Positions 1 to 11,307 of a DNA stretch of 64,000 bases are shown one piece after another. Position 1 is the stretch's first letter. Every line of letters starts with the position of its first letter. Origin of the DNA: Microbacterium sp. LKL04 (GTDB lineage: Bacteria; Actinomycetota; Actinomycetes; Actinomycetales; Microbacteriaceae); the NCBI RefSeq assembly GCF_900102005.1, contig NZ_LT627736.1:1922001-1986000 (forward strand). The letters are read 5' to 3'. Under the pieces are notes generated by a model. That model had not been told where the DNA came from. It did not search any database and saw only the letters and a list, made by a program, of their open reading frames with translations. Made by a program: the position numbers and the translations under genes.

Positions 1-22
1 CACCGTTTGCTCTTAAAGACTT
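1..22 (-). rRNA. rrl: 23S rRNA, first ~22 nt (runs off left edge)
   Basis: Read on the minus strand the window ends with AAGTCTTTAAGAGCAAACGG, matching the conserved start of actinobacterial 23S rRNA just before the usual GGATGCCTTGG block, which lies outside the window. Only the 5' tip is present and the exact mature end is approximate. Confidence 0.75.
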
Positions 23-1924
<1,902 letters not shown>

Positions 1925-2090
1925 AAAAATACTGACAACGACCGGAATAGGCCGAAGCAGCGAGTTTGAACTGACCAAAGAGATAAATCATTGCTGACTA
2001 TCCGTTGCCGACACCGAAGTGCCGGACTTTGATCCAAAGGAATCTCACCTCAGCCAAAGCTGAGATCGAGGTTATTTGGCATTTGACAAG

Positions 2091-2110
2091 TGCACGCTGT
2101 TGAGTTCTCA
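2091..2110 (-). promoter_or_regulatory. rRNA leader antitermination motif
   Basis: The minus strand reads TGAGAACTCAACAGCGTGCA about 170 nt upstream of 16S, followed by CTTGTCAAATGCC. This block is typical of actinobacterial 16S leaders and is echoed in the spacer (121-142), as expected for a Nus-factor antitermination site. Function is inferred from position and resemblance. Confidence 0.55.
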
Positions 2111-2165
2111 AGGATCGGATGCTCCCACACCACCCCGCAGGGCTTCGTAGTGAGGCAACTTCTCT

Positions 2166-2194
2166 ACCTTAGGACGACGCTCTGAAACCGTCAA
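2166..2194 (-). promoter_or_regulatory. rRNA operon promoter
   Basis: On the minus strand TTGACG (2189-2194) is followed by a 17-nt spacer and TAAGGT (2166-2171). This is a good sigma-70-type arrangement placed about 240 nt upstream of 16S, with a start expected near 2159. The 267 bp between this promoter and the end of guaB show no other gene. Confidence 0.75.
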
Positions 2195-2406
2195 ACCCGA
2201 CACGCCGGTGATCTCGAGAGATCATGGAGTTCGGATGACGGCGGAGAGCACGTCCCGATGACCCGTCCTAGACCTGAGGTCAGACCCAATCGCTGAGCGA
2301 CTGTTTCTTCTTGGAGGGGGTGGTCCGCCAGCTTGAGGGGGCGGCGGGCTTTTCAGCCTCTCGCTCTTCCCTGTGGGGCGAACAAGTAATAAGTTACGCG
2401 GGGATC

Positions 2407-2452
2407 GGGGACTCGGCAAATCTGCCTCGCATCCCGGGCGTGTCGAGTCCCC
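2407..2452 (-). terminator. inverted repeat after guaB
   Basis: GGGGACTCG (2407-2415) pairs with CGAGTCCCC (2444-2452), a perfect 9-bp stem with a 28-nt loop, ten bases beyond the guaB stop. It lacks a U tract, so it may be a weak or Rho-assisted terminator. Confidence 0.4.
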
Positions 2453-2461
2453 GGATTCCTG

Positions 2462-3997
<1,536 letters not shown>

Positions 3998-4151
3998 AGC
4001 GTCGGGGGGCTCCCTGTATTCCTCGCCCGCGCGTCCGAGTTGCGCCACCGAAACACGCAGGCAACAATCAACCAATACGTTCAGGTGTCGCCGAAGCCAC
4101 CGAACACTGGTACCCCTCGGCGCGTTCGACCACTCAACTCAGGAGGTGCCA

Positions 4152-5489
4152 GTGGCGATCACCCCGACGACGCGCACTGTCCGTCGCCCGGGGCGGATGA
4201 CACATCGGGTGTCCGCCCTCGCCGCGTTACTCTTCGCGGCGATCGTGCTCCTCTGCGCGATGCCCTCAGCGGCCTTCGCAGCGGCTCCCGACAACCCGGG
4301 AGACGACCAGGAGAAGACTTCGTTCTACTTCGCGGGAGTCATCACCTTCGATGACAAGCCCGTTCCCGATGTGGGCCTCTCCGTCGAAGGCGACGGATTC
4401 GAGGCATCCACCATCACGACCACCGACGGCCGTTGGCGGCTGTACGTCCCCGAGAAGGCGACCTACACCCTCACCGTCGACGAGTCGACCCTCCCCGAGG
4501 GCGTCATCGTCGAGGGCGACTCCGCGTCGCAGGAGGTCGAGTTCGGGCTCACCGGCTCGAAGATCGTCAACCTCTTCCTCGGGGAGGGCCAGCGGCAGAC
4601 GGTGTCGTTCGTCGATCAACTCGCGTCGCGCCTCTTCAACGGCCTGAACTTCGGCCTGCTCCTCGCCCTCGCAGCCATGGGCGCCGCGCTCATCTACGGG
4701 ACGACGGGGCTCTCGAACTTCGCCCACGGTGAGCTCGTCACCTGGGGCGCGCTCATCGCGATGATCTTCAGCACGATGTGGCAGCTGCCGCTCTGGCTCG
4801 GCATCATCGCGGCGCTCCTGGGAGGTGCGGCGCTGGGGCTCGCCTCGGATGCCGCCATCTGGCGCCCGCTCCGCCGAAGAGGGCTCGGGGTGGTCCAGCT
4901 GATGATCGTCAGCATCGGCTTCTCACTGGCCCTGCGGTACACGTACCAGTTCGTCATCGGCGGGTCGACGTACCAGCTGCCCGGTGCCAGCCCGGCGCCG
5001 ATCCAGCTCGGGCCGATCTCCGTGTCGTACATCGACCTGATCAGCATGGGCGTTAGCATCCTCGTCATCCTCGCGGTCGCGTACTTCCTCCTCGGAACGC
5101 GCATCGGCAAGGCGACGCGAGCGATCTCCGACAACCCGCAGCTCGCCGCCGCCTCCGGCATCAATGTCGACCGCGTCGTGCGGATCGTCTGGATCCTCGC
5201 CGGCGTCCTCGCCGCGCTCTCGGGTGTGCTCTGGGCCTACTTCCGCCCGGGCGTCAAATGGGACATGGGCACGCAGATGCTGCTGCTGATCTTCGCGGCG
5301 ATCACGCTCGGCGGACTCGGCACCGCATTCGGCGCCCTCCTCGGATCCCTCATCGTCGGCATCGTCGTCGAGACCTCGACGCTGTGGATCCCCTCAGACC
5401 TGAAGTACGCGGGCGCTCTCGTCGTACTCATCCTCATCCTGCTCGTGCGACCACAGGGTCTGCTGGGCCGTAAAGAGAGATTGGGGTAG
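4152..5489 (+). CDS. livH: branched-chain amino acid ABC permease LivH with extra N-terminal secreted domain
   Basis: The C-terminal ~300 residues are a LivH-type inner-membrane permease: many hydrophobic helices and the family motif GLSNFAHGE, close to the usual GxxNFAHGE. Ahead of it is something unusual: a signal-peptide-like segment (residues ~17-44, ending AFAAA), then a hydrophilic domain (~55-140) with a YPxDGRW/LYVPEKATY-like pattern resembling carboxypeptidase-regulatory or Ig-like beta sandwiches. Family members are normally ~290-310 residues; this is 445. I chose GTG 4152 because AGGAGG at 4141-4146 is ideally spaced; GTG 4146 overlaps that site. It leads livHMGF. Substrate class is inferred from family. 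Confidence 0.88.
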   Translation: MAITPTTRTVRRPGRMTHRVSALAALLFAAIVLLCAMPSAAFAAAPDNPGDDQEKTSFYFAGVITFDDKPVPDVGLSVEGDGFEASTITTTDGRWRLYVPEKATYTLTVDESTLPEGVIVEGDSASQEVEFGLTGSKIVNLFLGEGQRQTVSFVDQLASRLFNGLNFGLLLALAAMGAALIYGTTGLSNFAHGELVTWGALIAMIFSTMWQLPLWLGIIAALLGGAALGLASDAAIWRPLRRRGLGVVQLMIVSIGFSLALRYTYQFVIGGSTYQLPGASPAPIQLGPISVSYIDLISMGVSILVILAVAYFLLGTRIGKATRAISDNPQLAAASGINVDRVVRIVWILAGVLAALSGVLWAYFRPGVKWDMGTQMLLLIFAAITLGGLGTAFGALLGSLIVGIVVETSTLWIPSDLKYAGALVVLILILLVRPQGLLGRKERLG

Positions 5490-5492
5490 CCC

Positions 5493-6470
5493 GTGGACTG
5501 GGGTGCCATCGTCGGAAACACGCTCAGCTATCTGCTGAGTCCTATCACCATCGCGTACGCCCTGGCGGCGACCGGCTTGGCCGTGCACTTCGGCTACGCG
5601 GGCCTGCTGAACTTCGGCATGGCAGGCTTCATGGCCCTCGGCGGCTACGGCTACGCGATCTCCGTTCTCAGCTTCGGTCTGCCGTGGTGGCTGGGGATGA
5701 TCATCGGGCTCCTGCTCGCGGCCGTCTTCGCTCTCGTGCTCGGCATCCCGACCCTGCGTCTTCGTGCCGACTACCTCGCGATCGTGACGATCGCGGCGGC
5801 GGAGATCGTCCGACTCCTCTTCACCACGCAGGTGTTCGACGAGTACACGAACTCGGCCGACGGTCTCGGCAACTACCACGGCGGATTCCGGGATGCGAAC
5901 CCGTTCCCCGACGGCACGTACGGCTTCGGACCGTGGACGTTCAACGCGGACGGCCTGTGGGTGCGCGTGTTCGGACTCCTGATGCTGGCGATCGCGCTGT
6001 TCGTGGTCTGGTCCCTGGTGCGCAGCCCCTGGGGTCGCGTCCTCAAGGGCATCCGCGAGGACGAGGACGCGATCCGCGCTCTCGGCAAGAACGTCTTCGC
6101 CTACAAGATGCAGGCGCTCGTGGTGGGTGGCATGATCGGCGCCCTCGGCGGCATCGTGTTCGTGCTGCCCTCGGCGGTGGTCCCCTCCAGTTACACGACG
6201 TCGCTCACGTTCTTCCTCTGGACGATCCTGCTGCTCGGCGGCGCCGCGACCATCTTCGGCCCGTCGATCGGCGCCGTCCTCTTCTGGATGGTCATGGCGC
6301 TGCTCGGCAACATGCTCCCCGAGCTCGCGTCGCAGGGATTCCTGCCGATGACGAGCATCCAGGCCGGTACGCTCCGCTTCATCCTCGTCGGAGTCGCGCT
6401 GATGCTGCTGGTCATCTTCCGACCGCAGGGCCTTCTCGGCAACAAGAAGGAGATGACCTTTGTCAAGTGA
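5493..6470 (+). CDS. livM: branched-chain amino acid ABC permease LivM
   Basis: This is the second integral membrane subunit of the importer. The 325-residue protein has about eight to nine hydrophobic segments, the LLNFGMAGFMALGGY motif in place of LivH's NFAHGE, and the typical ending FRPQGLLG before a short tail. It starts with GTG 3 nt after livH stops and overlaps livG by 11 nt, so the four genes form one transcript. The central loop (residues ~110-150), rich in polar and aromatic residues, is the usual periplasm-facing stretch. Nothing looks broken. Confidence 0.93.
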   Translation: MDWGAIVGNTLSYLLSPITIAYALAATGLAVHFGYAGLLNFGMAGFMALGGYGYAISVLSFGLPWWLGMIIGLLLAAVFALVLGIPTLRLRADYLAIVTIAAAEIVRLLFTTQVFDEYTNSADGLGNYHGGFRDANPFPDGTYGFGPWTFNADGLWVRVFGLLMLAIALFVVWSLVRSPWGRVLKGIREDEDAIRALGKNVFAYKMQALVVGGMIGALGGIVFVLPSAVVPSSYTTSLTFFLWTILLLGGAATIFGPSIGAVLFWMVMALLGNMLPELASQGFLPMTSIQAGTLRFILVGVALMLLVIFRPQGLLGNKKEMTFVK

Positions 6471-7464
6471 TCTGACCCCCGACAACCCGGCCGCGACGGC
6501 TACGCCGACCGGGTCGGTCCGTCGCCCGAAGACCACCGGTCTCGCCAAGGGCGACAACGTCCCCGGCGTCGCGAAGAACGACCCGATCCTCGTGATCGAC
6601 GACGTCCAGCGTCGCTTCGGCGGACTGACGGCAGTGGATGTCGAGCACCTCGAGATCCCTCGCAACGCGATCACCGCGCTCATCGGACCGAACGGCGCGG
6701 GCAAGACCACGCTGTTCAACCTCCTCTGCGGCTTCGACAAGCCCAACAGCGGGCGCTGGTCGTACGACGGCAAGAACCTCGCCGGCATCCCGGCCTTCAA
6801 GGTCGCCCGGATGGGCCAGGTCCGCACCTTCCAGCTCACCAAGGCGCTCGCCCTGCTGACCGTCCTCGAGAACATGAAGCTCGGTGCACCCGGACAGCGA
6901 GGGGAGAAGTTCTGGCAGAGCTTCCTGCCGAAGCTGTGGCGCACGCAGGAGAAGCAGATCGAGGAGAAGGCCCGCGGCCTCCTCGCGCGGTTCAAGCTCG
7001 ACGCCAAGGAGAAGGACTTCGCCGCGAGCCTCTCCGGCGGACAGCGGAAGCTCCTCGAGATGGCGCGCGCGCTCATGAGCGACCCGAACCTCGTCATGCT
7101 CGACGAGCCCATGGCCGGTGTGAACCCGGCTCTGACGCAGTCGCTCCTCGACCACATCCTCGACCTGAAAGAGCTCGGCATGACCGTGCTCTTCGTCGAG
7201 CACGACATGCACATGGTCCGTCACATCGCCGACTGGGTCGTCGTGATGGCCGAGGGCAAGGTCGTGGCCGAAGGACCGCCCGACACCGTGATGCAGGACA
7301 AGGCGGTCATCGACGCCTACCTCGGCAGTCACCAGGATGTCGACCTCGGCGTCGTGACCGGCCGCGTCCCGGGCGAGCTGGACGAGTCCGCTCGCGAGAT
7401 GCTCGCGGAGATCGAAGAAGAGGAGGCGTCCTCGATCGCGGACGCCGAGAAAGAGGACAAATGA
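6460..7464 (+). CDS. livG: branched-chain amino acid ABC ATPase LivG
   Basis: This cytosolic ATPase energises the LivHM permease. Walker A GPNGAGKTT lies at residues 76-84, the signature is LSGGQRKLLEMARA, and Walker B is VMLDEPMAGVNP, followed by the LivG-type C-terminal region. It has a 45-residue polar N-terminal extension and an acidic tail (EIEEEEASS), making it 334 residues against ~255 usual. TTG 6460 is preferred because AAGGAG lies 7 nt upstream and no ATG or GTG start is in place; this overlaps livM by 11 nt. Its stop overlaps the livF start as ATGA. Confidence 0.93.
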   Translation: MSSDLTPDNPAATATPTGSVRRPKTTGLAKGDNVPGVAKNDPILVIDDVQRRFGGLTAVDVEHLEIPRNAITALIGPNGAGKTTLFNLLCGFDKPNSGRWSYDGKNLAGIPAFKVARMGQVRTFQLTKALALLTVLENMKLGAPGQRGEKFWQSFLPKLWRTQEKQIEEKARGLLARFKLDAKEKDFAASLSGGQRKLLEMARALMSDPNLVMLDEPMAGVNPALTQSLLDHILDLKELGMTVLFVEHDMHMVRHIADWVVVMAEGKVVAEGPPDTVMQDKAVIDAYLGSHQDVDLGVVTGRVPGELDESAREMLAEIEEEEASSIADAEKEDK

Positions 7465-8234
7465 CCGAGGCATCCGGAGCGACCTCCCCTCAGGTCGGCG
7501 CGGTCGACGATCGCGAGATCGTCGTCGAGGTCCGCGATCTGCTGGCCGGCTACCTGCCGGGCATCAACATCATCAACAACGCGAACCTGGTCGCCCGCAA
7601 GGGTGAGCTGATCGGCATCATCGGCCCGAACGGCGCCGGCAAGTCGACACTCCTCAAATCCATCTTCGGCATGGTCAAGGTGCGCGGCGGCGAGATCAAC
7701 GTCGACGGCGAGAGCATCATCGGGCTGAAGTCCGACAGCCTCGTGCGTCGAGGCGTGGCGTTCGTCCCGCAGACCAACAACGTCTTCCCGTCGCTCTCGA
7801 TCGAGGAGAACCTGCAGATGGGGCTGTACCAGCGCCCCAGCGCCTACAAAGAGCGGCTCGAGTTCGTCACGTCGATCTTCGCCGAGCTGGGCAAGCGCCT
7901 GAAGCAGCGCGCCGGCTCCCTCTCGGGCGGTGAACGGCAGATGGTCGCCATGTCGCGGGCCCTCATGATGAACCCGTCGGTCCTCCTCCTCGACGAGCCG
8001 AGCGCCGGCCTCTCCCCCGTCCGCCAGGACGACGCCTTCATCCGCGTCTCAGACATCAACAAGGCCGGGGTGACCACGATCATGGTCGAGCAGAACGCTC
8101 GTCGCTGCCTGCAGATCTGCGACCGCGGGTACGTGCTCGACCAGGGTCGTGACGCCTACGAGGGCACGGGCCGCGAGCTCCTGAACGACCCGAAGGTGAT
8201 CGGCCTCTACCTCGGCACCCTCGGCACCGACTGA
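7461..8234 (+). CDS. livF: branched-chain amino acid ABC ATPase LivF
   Basis: This is the second ATPase subunit, 257 residues. Walker A is GPNGAGKST, the signature LSGGERQMVAMSRA, and Walker B VLLLDEPSAGLSP; the protein ends with GLYLGTLGTD, close to the usual LivF ending YLG. The ATG overlaps the livG stop (ATGA), pointing to translational coupling. The reading frame extends far upstream inside livG, but only this start gives a normal LivF length. A GC hairpin follows at 8248-8286. Confidence 0.94.
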   Translation: MTEASGATSPQVGAVDDREIVVEVRDLLAGYLPGINIINNANLVARKGELIGIIGPNGAGKSTLLKSIFGMVKVRGGEINVDGESIIGLKSDSLVRRGVAFVPQTNNVFPSLSIEENLQMGLYQRPSAYKERLEFVTSIFAELGKRLKQRAGSLSGGERQMVAMSRALMMNPSVLLLDEPSAGLSPVRQDDAFIRVSDINKAGVTTIMVEQNARRCLQICDRGYVLDQGRDAYEGTGRELLNDPKVIGLYLGTLGTD

Positions 8235-8247
8235 CTGACCACCTCAC

Positions 8248-8286
8248 GACGACGCCCCCGCTGCTTCGGCTGACGGGGGCTTCGTC
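8248..8286 (+). terminator. terminator after livHMGF
   Basis: GACGACGCCCCCG pairs with CGGGGGCTTCGTC around an internal loop (core stem 8254-8260 with 8274-8280). It lies 13 nt past the livF stop. There is no long U tract. Confidence 0.6.
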
Positions 8287-8315
8287 ATGCGCGGCATCCG
8301 CTACGCGCGCAGAAA

Positions 8316-8355
8316 GAAGACGACCCCCGGGGAGTGATCCCCGGGGGTCGTCTTC
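8316..8355 (-). terminator. terminator after livJ
   Basis: An 18-bp perfect stem (8316-8333 with 8338-8355) closes on a 4-nt loop. On the minus strand the stem is followed by TTTCT, so it reads as a Rho-independent terminator for livJ, 12 nt past its stop. It also blocks read-through between the convergent liv operon and livJ. Confidence 0.85.
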
Positions 8356-8366
8356 AGTGACGCGTC

Positions 8367-9635
8367 TCAGTTGATGCGCGTGTGGGTGTTGTCGGCGCCG
8401 TACTGGAAGATGCCGATGGTGGCCTCGGTCGGGTCGCCCTTCTCGTCGAAGGTGATCGGACCGGAGTAGCCGTCGTAGTCCGCGACGCCGCCGCCGAGGA
8501 TGATGTCGGCGCACTCCGCGAACGTCGTGCACTTGGTGCCGTCACCGCTGCCGCCGGAGACCTCCTGCAGCTTGCCGGCGATCGCCGGGCCGGTGGCGTC
8601 GTTGGCCGCCAGCGCGGCGAGGGCCAGCAGGACGGCGGCGTCGTACGACTCAGCCGCGTAGGACTGGTCCTCGAGCTCGCTGTTACCCGCAGCGGTCCAA
8701 GCGGTGTTCAGTCGCTCGACGAAGTCGTCCTCGAGCACGGGTCCAGGGGTCGTGCCCTGAGCACCCTCGAGCGAGACGCTGACGTCGTCGCCCCACTGCT
8801 TGAGGTTTCCGTCGACCAGGTAGAAGTTCTTCGCGTCCTGACCGGCGTTGACCAGCAGCGGCGCGATCGTGGCGAACTCGTCGAACGTGATCGCGACGAT
8901 GGCGTCGGGGTTCTCCGCGGCCACCGTGGCGACCTGGGCGTCGAACGAGGTGTCGCCGGTGTTGAACGAGGCCTCCGCGACCACCTCGCCTCCGGTGCCC
9001 TCGAACACCTCCTTGACCACGTTGCGCAGGCCCGTGCCGTACGCGTCGTTGATGTAGATGATGCCGATCGTGCTCTTGCCGTCTTCGGCGATCTTGTTCG
9101 CGAGGACCTCCCCCTGGAGCAGGTCGCTCGGCGCGGTGCGCCAGTAGAGGTTGTCGTCGTCCCAGTCGGTGAAGTCGGGCGACGTGTTGGCGGGCGAGAA
9201 GGTGATGATGCCCTCGGACACGTTGCTGTCCAGGAAGAGCTTGCTGACGCCGGATGCCGCGGCACCGATCATCGCCGAGACGCCCTCGTTCTGGAGGCGG
9301 GGCACGGTGGTCTCGTACGCCTTGTTGTCGGTGTCACCCGAGTCACCGGCGCTGAGGTCGACCGTGATGCCCTTCTTGGCCTCGTTGATCTCGTTGACGG
9401 CGAGGAGCACACCGGCCTCTTCGGGCGGGCCGAGGAAGGCGAGGCTTCCCGTCTGGGGCAGAACCGTCCCGAGCTTGAGCGTGAGCTCGTCGCGCTCGAC
9501 GGCGGGGCCGCTGGAGGCCGAGGATGCCGGTGCGGTCGGGGAGCCGGCACAGCCGGCGAGGACGAGGGCGGTCGCGCTGGCGAGGGCGATGCCGCCCATG
9601 GCCTTCGCGACGCGCGATCGGGTGAAGACGGACAT
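8367..9635 (-). CDS. livJ: branched-chain amino acid binding lipoprotein (LivJ-like)
   Basis: This is the extracellular solute receptor for the Liv importer. The 422-residue protein begins with a lipoprotein signal ending in the lipobox LVLAGC (Cys 29), then a serine/alanine-rich linker and a periplasmic-binding type I fold (KLGTVLPQTGSLAFLGPPEE; YYINDAYGTG-like IYINDAYGTGL). AAGGAG lies close before the ATG at 9635. It is oriented opposite to livHMGF and converges with it, so it has its own promoter and can be made in excess over the membrane complex. Substrate is inferred from family. Confidence 0.92.
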   Translation of the reverse strand: MSVFTRSRVAKAMGGIALASATALVLAGCAGSPTAPASSASSGPAVERDELTLKLGTVLPQTGSLAFLGPPEEAGVLLAVNEINEAKKGITVDLSAGDSGDTDNKAYETTVPRLQNEGVSAMIGAAASGVSKLFLDSNVSEGIITFSPANTSPDFTDWDDDNLYWRTAPSDLLQGEVLANKIAEDGKSTIGIIYINDAYGTGLRNVVKEVFEGTGGEVVAEASFNTGDTSFDAQVATVAAENPDAIVAITFDEFATIAPLLVNAGQDAKNFYLVDGNLKQWGDDVSVSLEGAQGTTPGPVLEDDFVERLNTAWTAAGNSELEDQSYAAESYDAAVLLALAALAANDATGPAIAGKLQEVSGGSGDGTKCTTFAECADIILGGGVADYDGYSGPITFDEKGDPTEATIGIFQYGADNTHTRIN

Positions 9636-9724
9636 TGTGCTCCTTGCTGTGGTGACACGGGTCGAATCGGGCCCGGCCCGGTGTGATCAACCTAGCGGTG
9701 AGCCCGTCTCCGCAATGTTGCCGT

Positions 9725-9734
9725 TCGTTAACGA
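9725..9734. promoter_or_regulatory. palindrome upstream of livJ
   Basis: TCGTTAACGA is a perfect 10-bp palindrome about 90 nt upstream of the livJ start, within GTTCGTTAACGATGTGTAACG where TAACG recurs. A TAGGTT -10 candidate lies on the minus strand nearer the gene (about 9692-9697). It could be an operator; evidence is symmetry only. Confidence 0.25.
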
Positions 9735-9790
9735 TGTGTAACGAGGTGGGCACGCTCCCATAACGGCGGGGAAAGCGGCGTCCGGCTCTA

Positions 9791-10729
9791 TCAGACCGGG
9801 TCGGGGACGGCGGTCACCGCGCGGGCACGTTCGCGGCGGGAGGCCAGGAGCGAGTCCACCGCGAACACCGCGATGGCGACCCAGACGAGACCGAAACCGA
9901 TCCACCGCTCGAACGGCATCGGCTCCTGCAGGATGAGCACGCCCGTGAGGAACTGCATGACCGGCGCGATGAACTGCAGGATGCCGACCACGGTCAGCGA
10001 CGTGCGCCTGGCACCGGCGGAGAAGAAGAGCAGCGGGATGGCGGTGACGGCGCCGGCGAGTAGGAGGAGGACCATGTGGCCGGAGCCTTCGCGCCCCATC
10101 GTGAGCCCCGACGTCACTCCGACCGCGACGAGCTGGATGACGGCGATGGGAACGAGCCAGAACGATTCGAGTGTGAGGCCGCTGACGGCATCCACCGAGG
10201 GTCCGATCCGCTTCTTGACGAGACCGTACGTCGCGAAACTCGCCGCGAGGGCGAGGGCGATCCACGGCACGTCTCCGACCGCGACGATGATGACGACGAC
10301 GGCCGCGACGGCGATGCCGACGGCGACCCACTGCGCGGGGCGCAGGCGCTCCTTCAGAACGAGCACGCCGAGGAGGACGGTGGCGATCGGGTTGATGAAG
10401 TAGCCGAGGCTCGTCTCCACGACATGACCGGTCAGGGTGCCGATGAGGAACACCTGCCAGTTGACGTAGATGAGCAGGCCGGCGACGAGCGTCCAGAGCA
10501 TGAGCCGTCGGTCCCGGAGGATGGCGCGCATCCGCCCCCAGCCGCGGGTGACGGCGATCAGCGCGACGCAGAAGACGAGGCTCAGCACGATGCGCCAGCC
10601 GACGACCTCCCACGGCGTCGTGGGGGCGAGGCTGACGAAGTAGAGCGGGAGGAAGCCCCAGAGAACGTAGGCCGAGAAGACGAAGACACCGCCGAGGGAC
10701 TTCTCGCGGGCGGCATCCTCAGGTGTCAT
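9791..10729 (-). CDS. rarD: EamA/RarD family transporter
   Basis: This 312-residue protein has ten predicted membrane helices of the drug/metabolite transporter superfamily. The start SLGGVFVFSAYVLWGFLPLYF and the segment GYFINPIATVLLGVLVLKERL match the RarD subfamily closely. Its substrate is not known for the family. TAGGCT (minus strand 10737-10742) sits 7 nt before the ATG and no ribosome binding site is present, so the mRNA is probably leaderless. It is followed on the same strand by livJ after 155 bp and preceded by groES, whose terminator separates them. Confidence 0.9.
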   Translation of the reverse strand: MTPEDAAREKSLGGVFVFSAYVLWGFLPLYFVSLAPTTPWEVVGWRIVLSLVFCVALIAVTRGWGRMRAILRDRRLMLWTLVAGLLIYVNWQVFLIGTLTGHVVETSLGYFINPIATVLLGVLVLKERLRPAQWVAVGIAVAAVVVIIVAVGDVPWIALALAASFATYGLVKKRIGPSVDAVSGLTLESFWLVPIAVIQLVAVGVTSGLTMGREGSGHMVLLLLAGAVTAIPLLFFSAGARRTSLTVVGILQFIAPVMQFLTGVLILQEPMPFERWIGFGLVWVAIAVFAVDSLLASRRERARAVTAVPDPV

Positions 10730-10736
10730 GAGTACG

Positions 10737-10742
10737 AGCCTA
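10737..10742 (-). promoter_or_regulatory. rarD -10 (leaderless)
   Basis: TAGGCT on the minus strand, then 7 nt, then the ATG of rarD; transcription would begin at or next to the start codon. Confidence 0.5.
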
Positions 10743-10811
10743 CGACGGTCATGACACCGCCGTCAGCACCGTGACTGCCGACGTTCGCGCGGATCCTGCC
10801 AGGGGAAGACG

Positions 10812-10843
10812 CAGGGCCCGGATGCCGAAGCATCCGGGCCCTG
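10812..10843 (-). terminator. terminator after groES
   Basis: A 14-bp perfect stem (10812-10825 with 10830-10843) closes on a tetraloop that reads TTCG on the minus strand, an extra-stable type. It lies 17 nt beyond the groES stop. A short pyrimidine-rich tail follows on the minus strand. Confidence 0.85.
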
Positions 10844-10859
10844 TGAAAGGTGCTGCGTG

Positions 10860-11156
10860 TCAGCGGACGACGACCGCGAGGACGTCGCGAGCCGAGAGCA
10901 CGAGGAACTCGTCGGCGCCGAACTTGACCTCGGTGCCGCCGTACTTGCTGTACAGAACGCGGTCGCCGACGGCGACGTCGAGCGGAACGCGGTTGCCGTT
11001 GTCGTCGATGCGGCCGGGGCCCACGGCCACGACCTCGCCCTCCTGGGGCTTCTCCTTGGCGGTGTCAGGGATGACCAGGCCACTTGCGGTGGTCTGCTCG
11101 GCCTCGACCTGCTTGATGACGATGCGGTCTTCGAGCGGCTTGATGGAAACCGACAC
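10860..11156 (-). CDS. groES: co-chaperonin GroES
   Basis: This 98-residue protein caps the GroEL chamber in the cytosol. It shows the N-terminal [11 protein letters not shown], the mobile loop with [19 protein letters not shown], and the ending [11 protein letters not shown]...[10 protein letters not shown] typical of GroES. GTG 11156 follows GAGGT. A terminator comes directly after it and no groEL is adjacent, so it is transcribed alone; in several actinobacteria groEL is elsewhere. Two CIRCE elements flank its promoter, indicating HrcA-controlled heat-shock expression. Confidence 0.97.
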   Translation of the reverse strand: MSVSIKPLEDRIVIKQVEAEQTTASGLVIPDTAKEKPQEGEVVAVGPGRIDDNGNRVPLDVAVGDRVLYSKYGGTEVKFGADEFLVLSARDVLAVVVR

Positions 11157-11199
11157 GTTCTACCTCTTTCTTGCTGGTGGGGTCCTGCTTCAAGACTCA

Positions 11200-11226
11200 T
11201 CAGCACTCGCTTACCGAGAGTGCTAA
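11200..11226. promoter_or_regulatory. CIRCE operator 1 (HrcA site)
   Basis: TCAGCACTC-N9-GAGTGCTAA matches the CIRCE consensus TTAGCACTC-N9-GAGTGCTAA with one mismatch. It spans the predicted groES transcription start, so bound HrcA would block initiation. Confidence 0.95.
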
Positions 11227-11230
11227 CGAA

Positions 11231-11259
11231 AGTCTAGGGCGCGGCTGGCACTCATGCAA
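11231..11259 (-). promoter_or_regulatory. groES promoter
   Basis: On the minus strand TTGCAT (11254-11259), 17 nt, TAGACT (11231-11236). The -35 lies inside the spacer of CIRCE 2 and the start site inside CIRCE 1, so both operators overlap the polymerase footprint. Confidence 0.75.
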
Positions 11260-11271
11260 CGCGAGTGCCAA
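11245..11271. promoter_or_regulatory. CIRCE operator 2 (HrcA site)
   Basis: CTGGCACTC-N9-GAGTGCCAA is a second CIRCE-like repeat; on the minus strand it reads TTGGCACTC-N9-GAGTGCCAG. Three positions differ from consensus, a form common upstream in actinobacterial groE promoters. It covers the -35. Confidence 0.85.
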
Positions 11272-11295
11272 CAGTGATCGGGATGCCGGTGCGCC

Positions 11296-11301
11296 TAGGC
11301 T
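11296..11301 (+). promoter_or_regulatory. -10 of methyltransferase gene (leaderless)
   Basis: TAGGCT, 6 nt, then the ATG at 11308. No ribosome binding site intervenes. It lies just outside CIRCE 2, so HrcA might also touch this divergent gene. Confidence 0.5.
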
Positions 11302-11307
11302 GGCCGG

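Noticed and set aside
4063..4068. livH promoter (TTGCGC at 4040, AACAAT at 4063)
   Set aside because: Spacing is 17 nt but both hexamers are poor; not strong enough to report.
5394..7214. 606-codon minus-strand frame opposite livM and livG
   Set aside because: Low-complexity, charged composition with no motifs; both transporter genes are intact on the plus strand.
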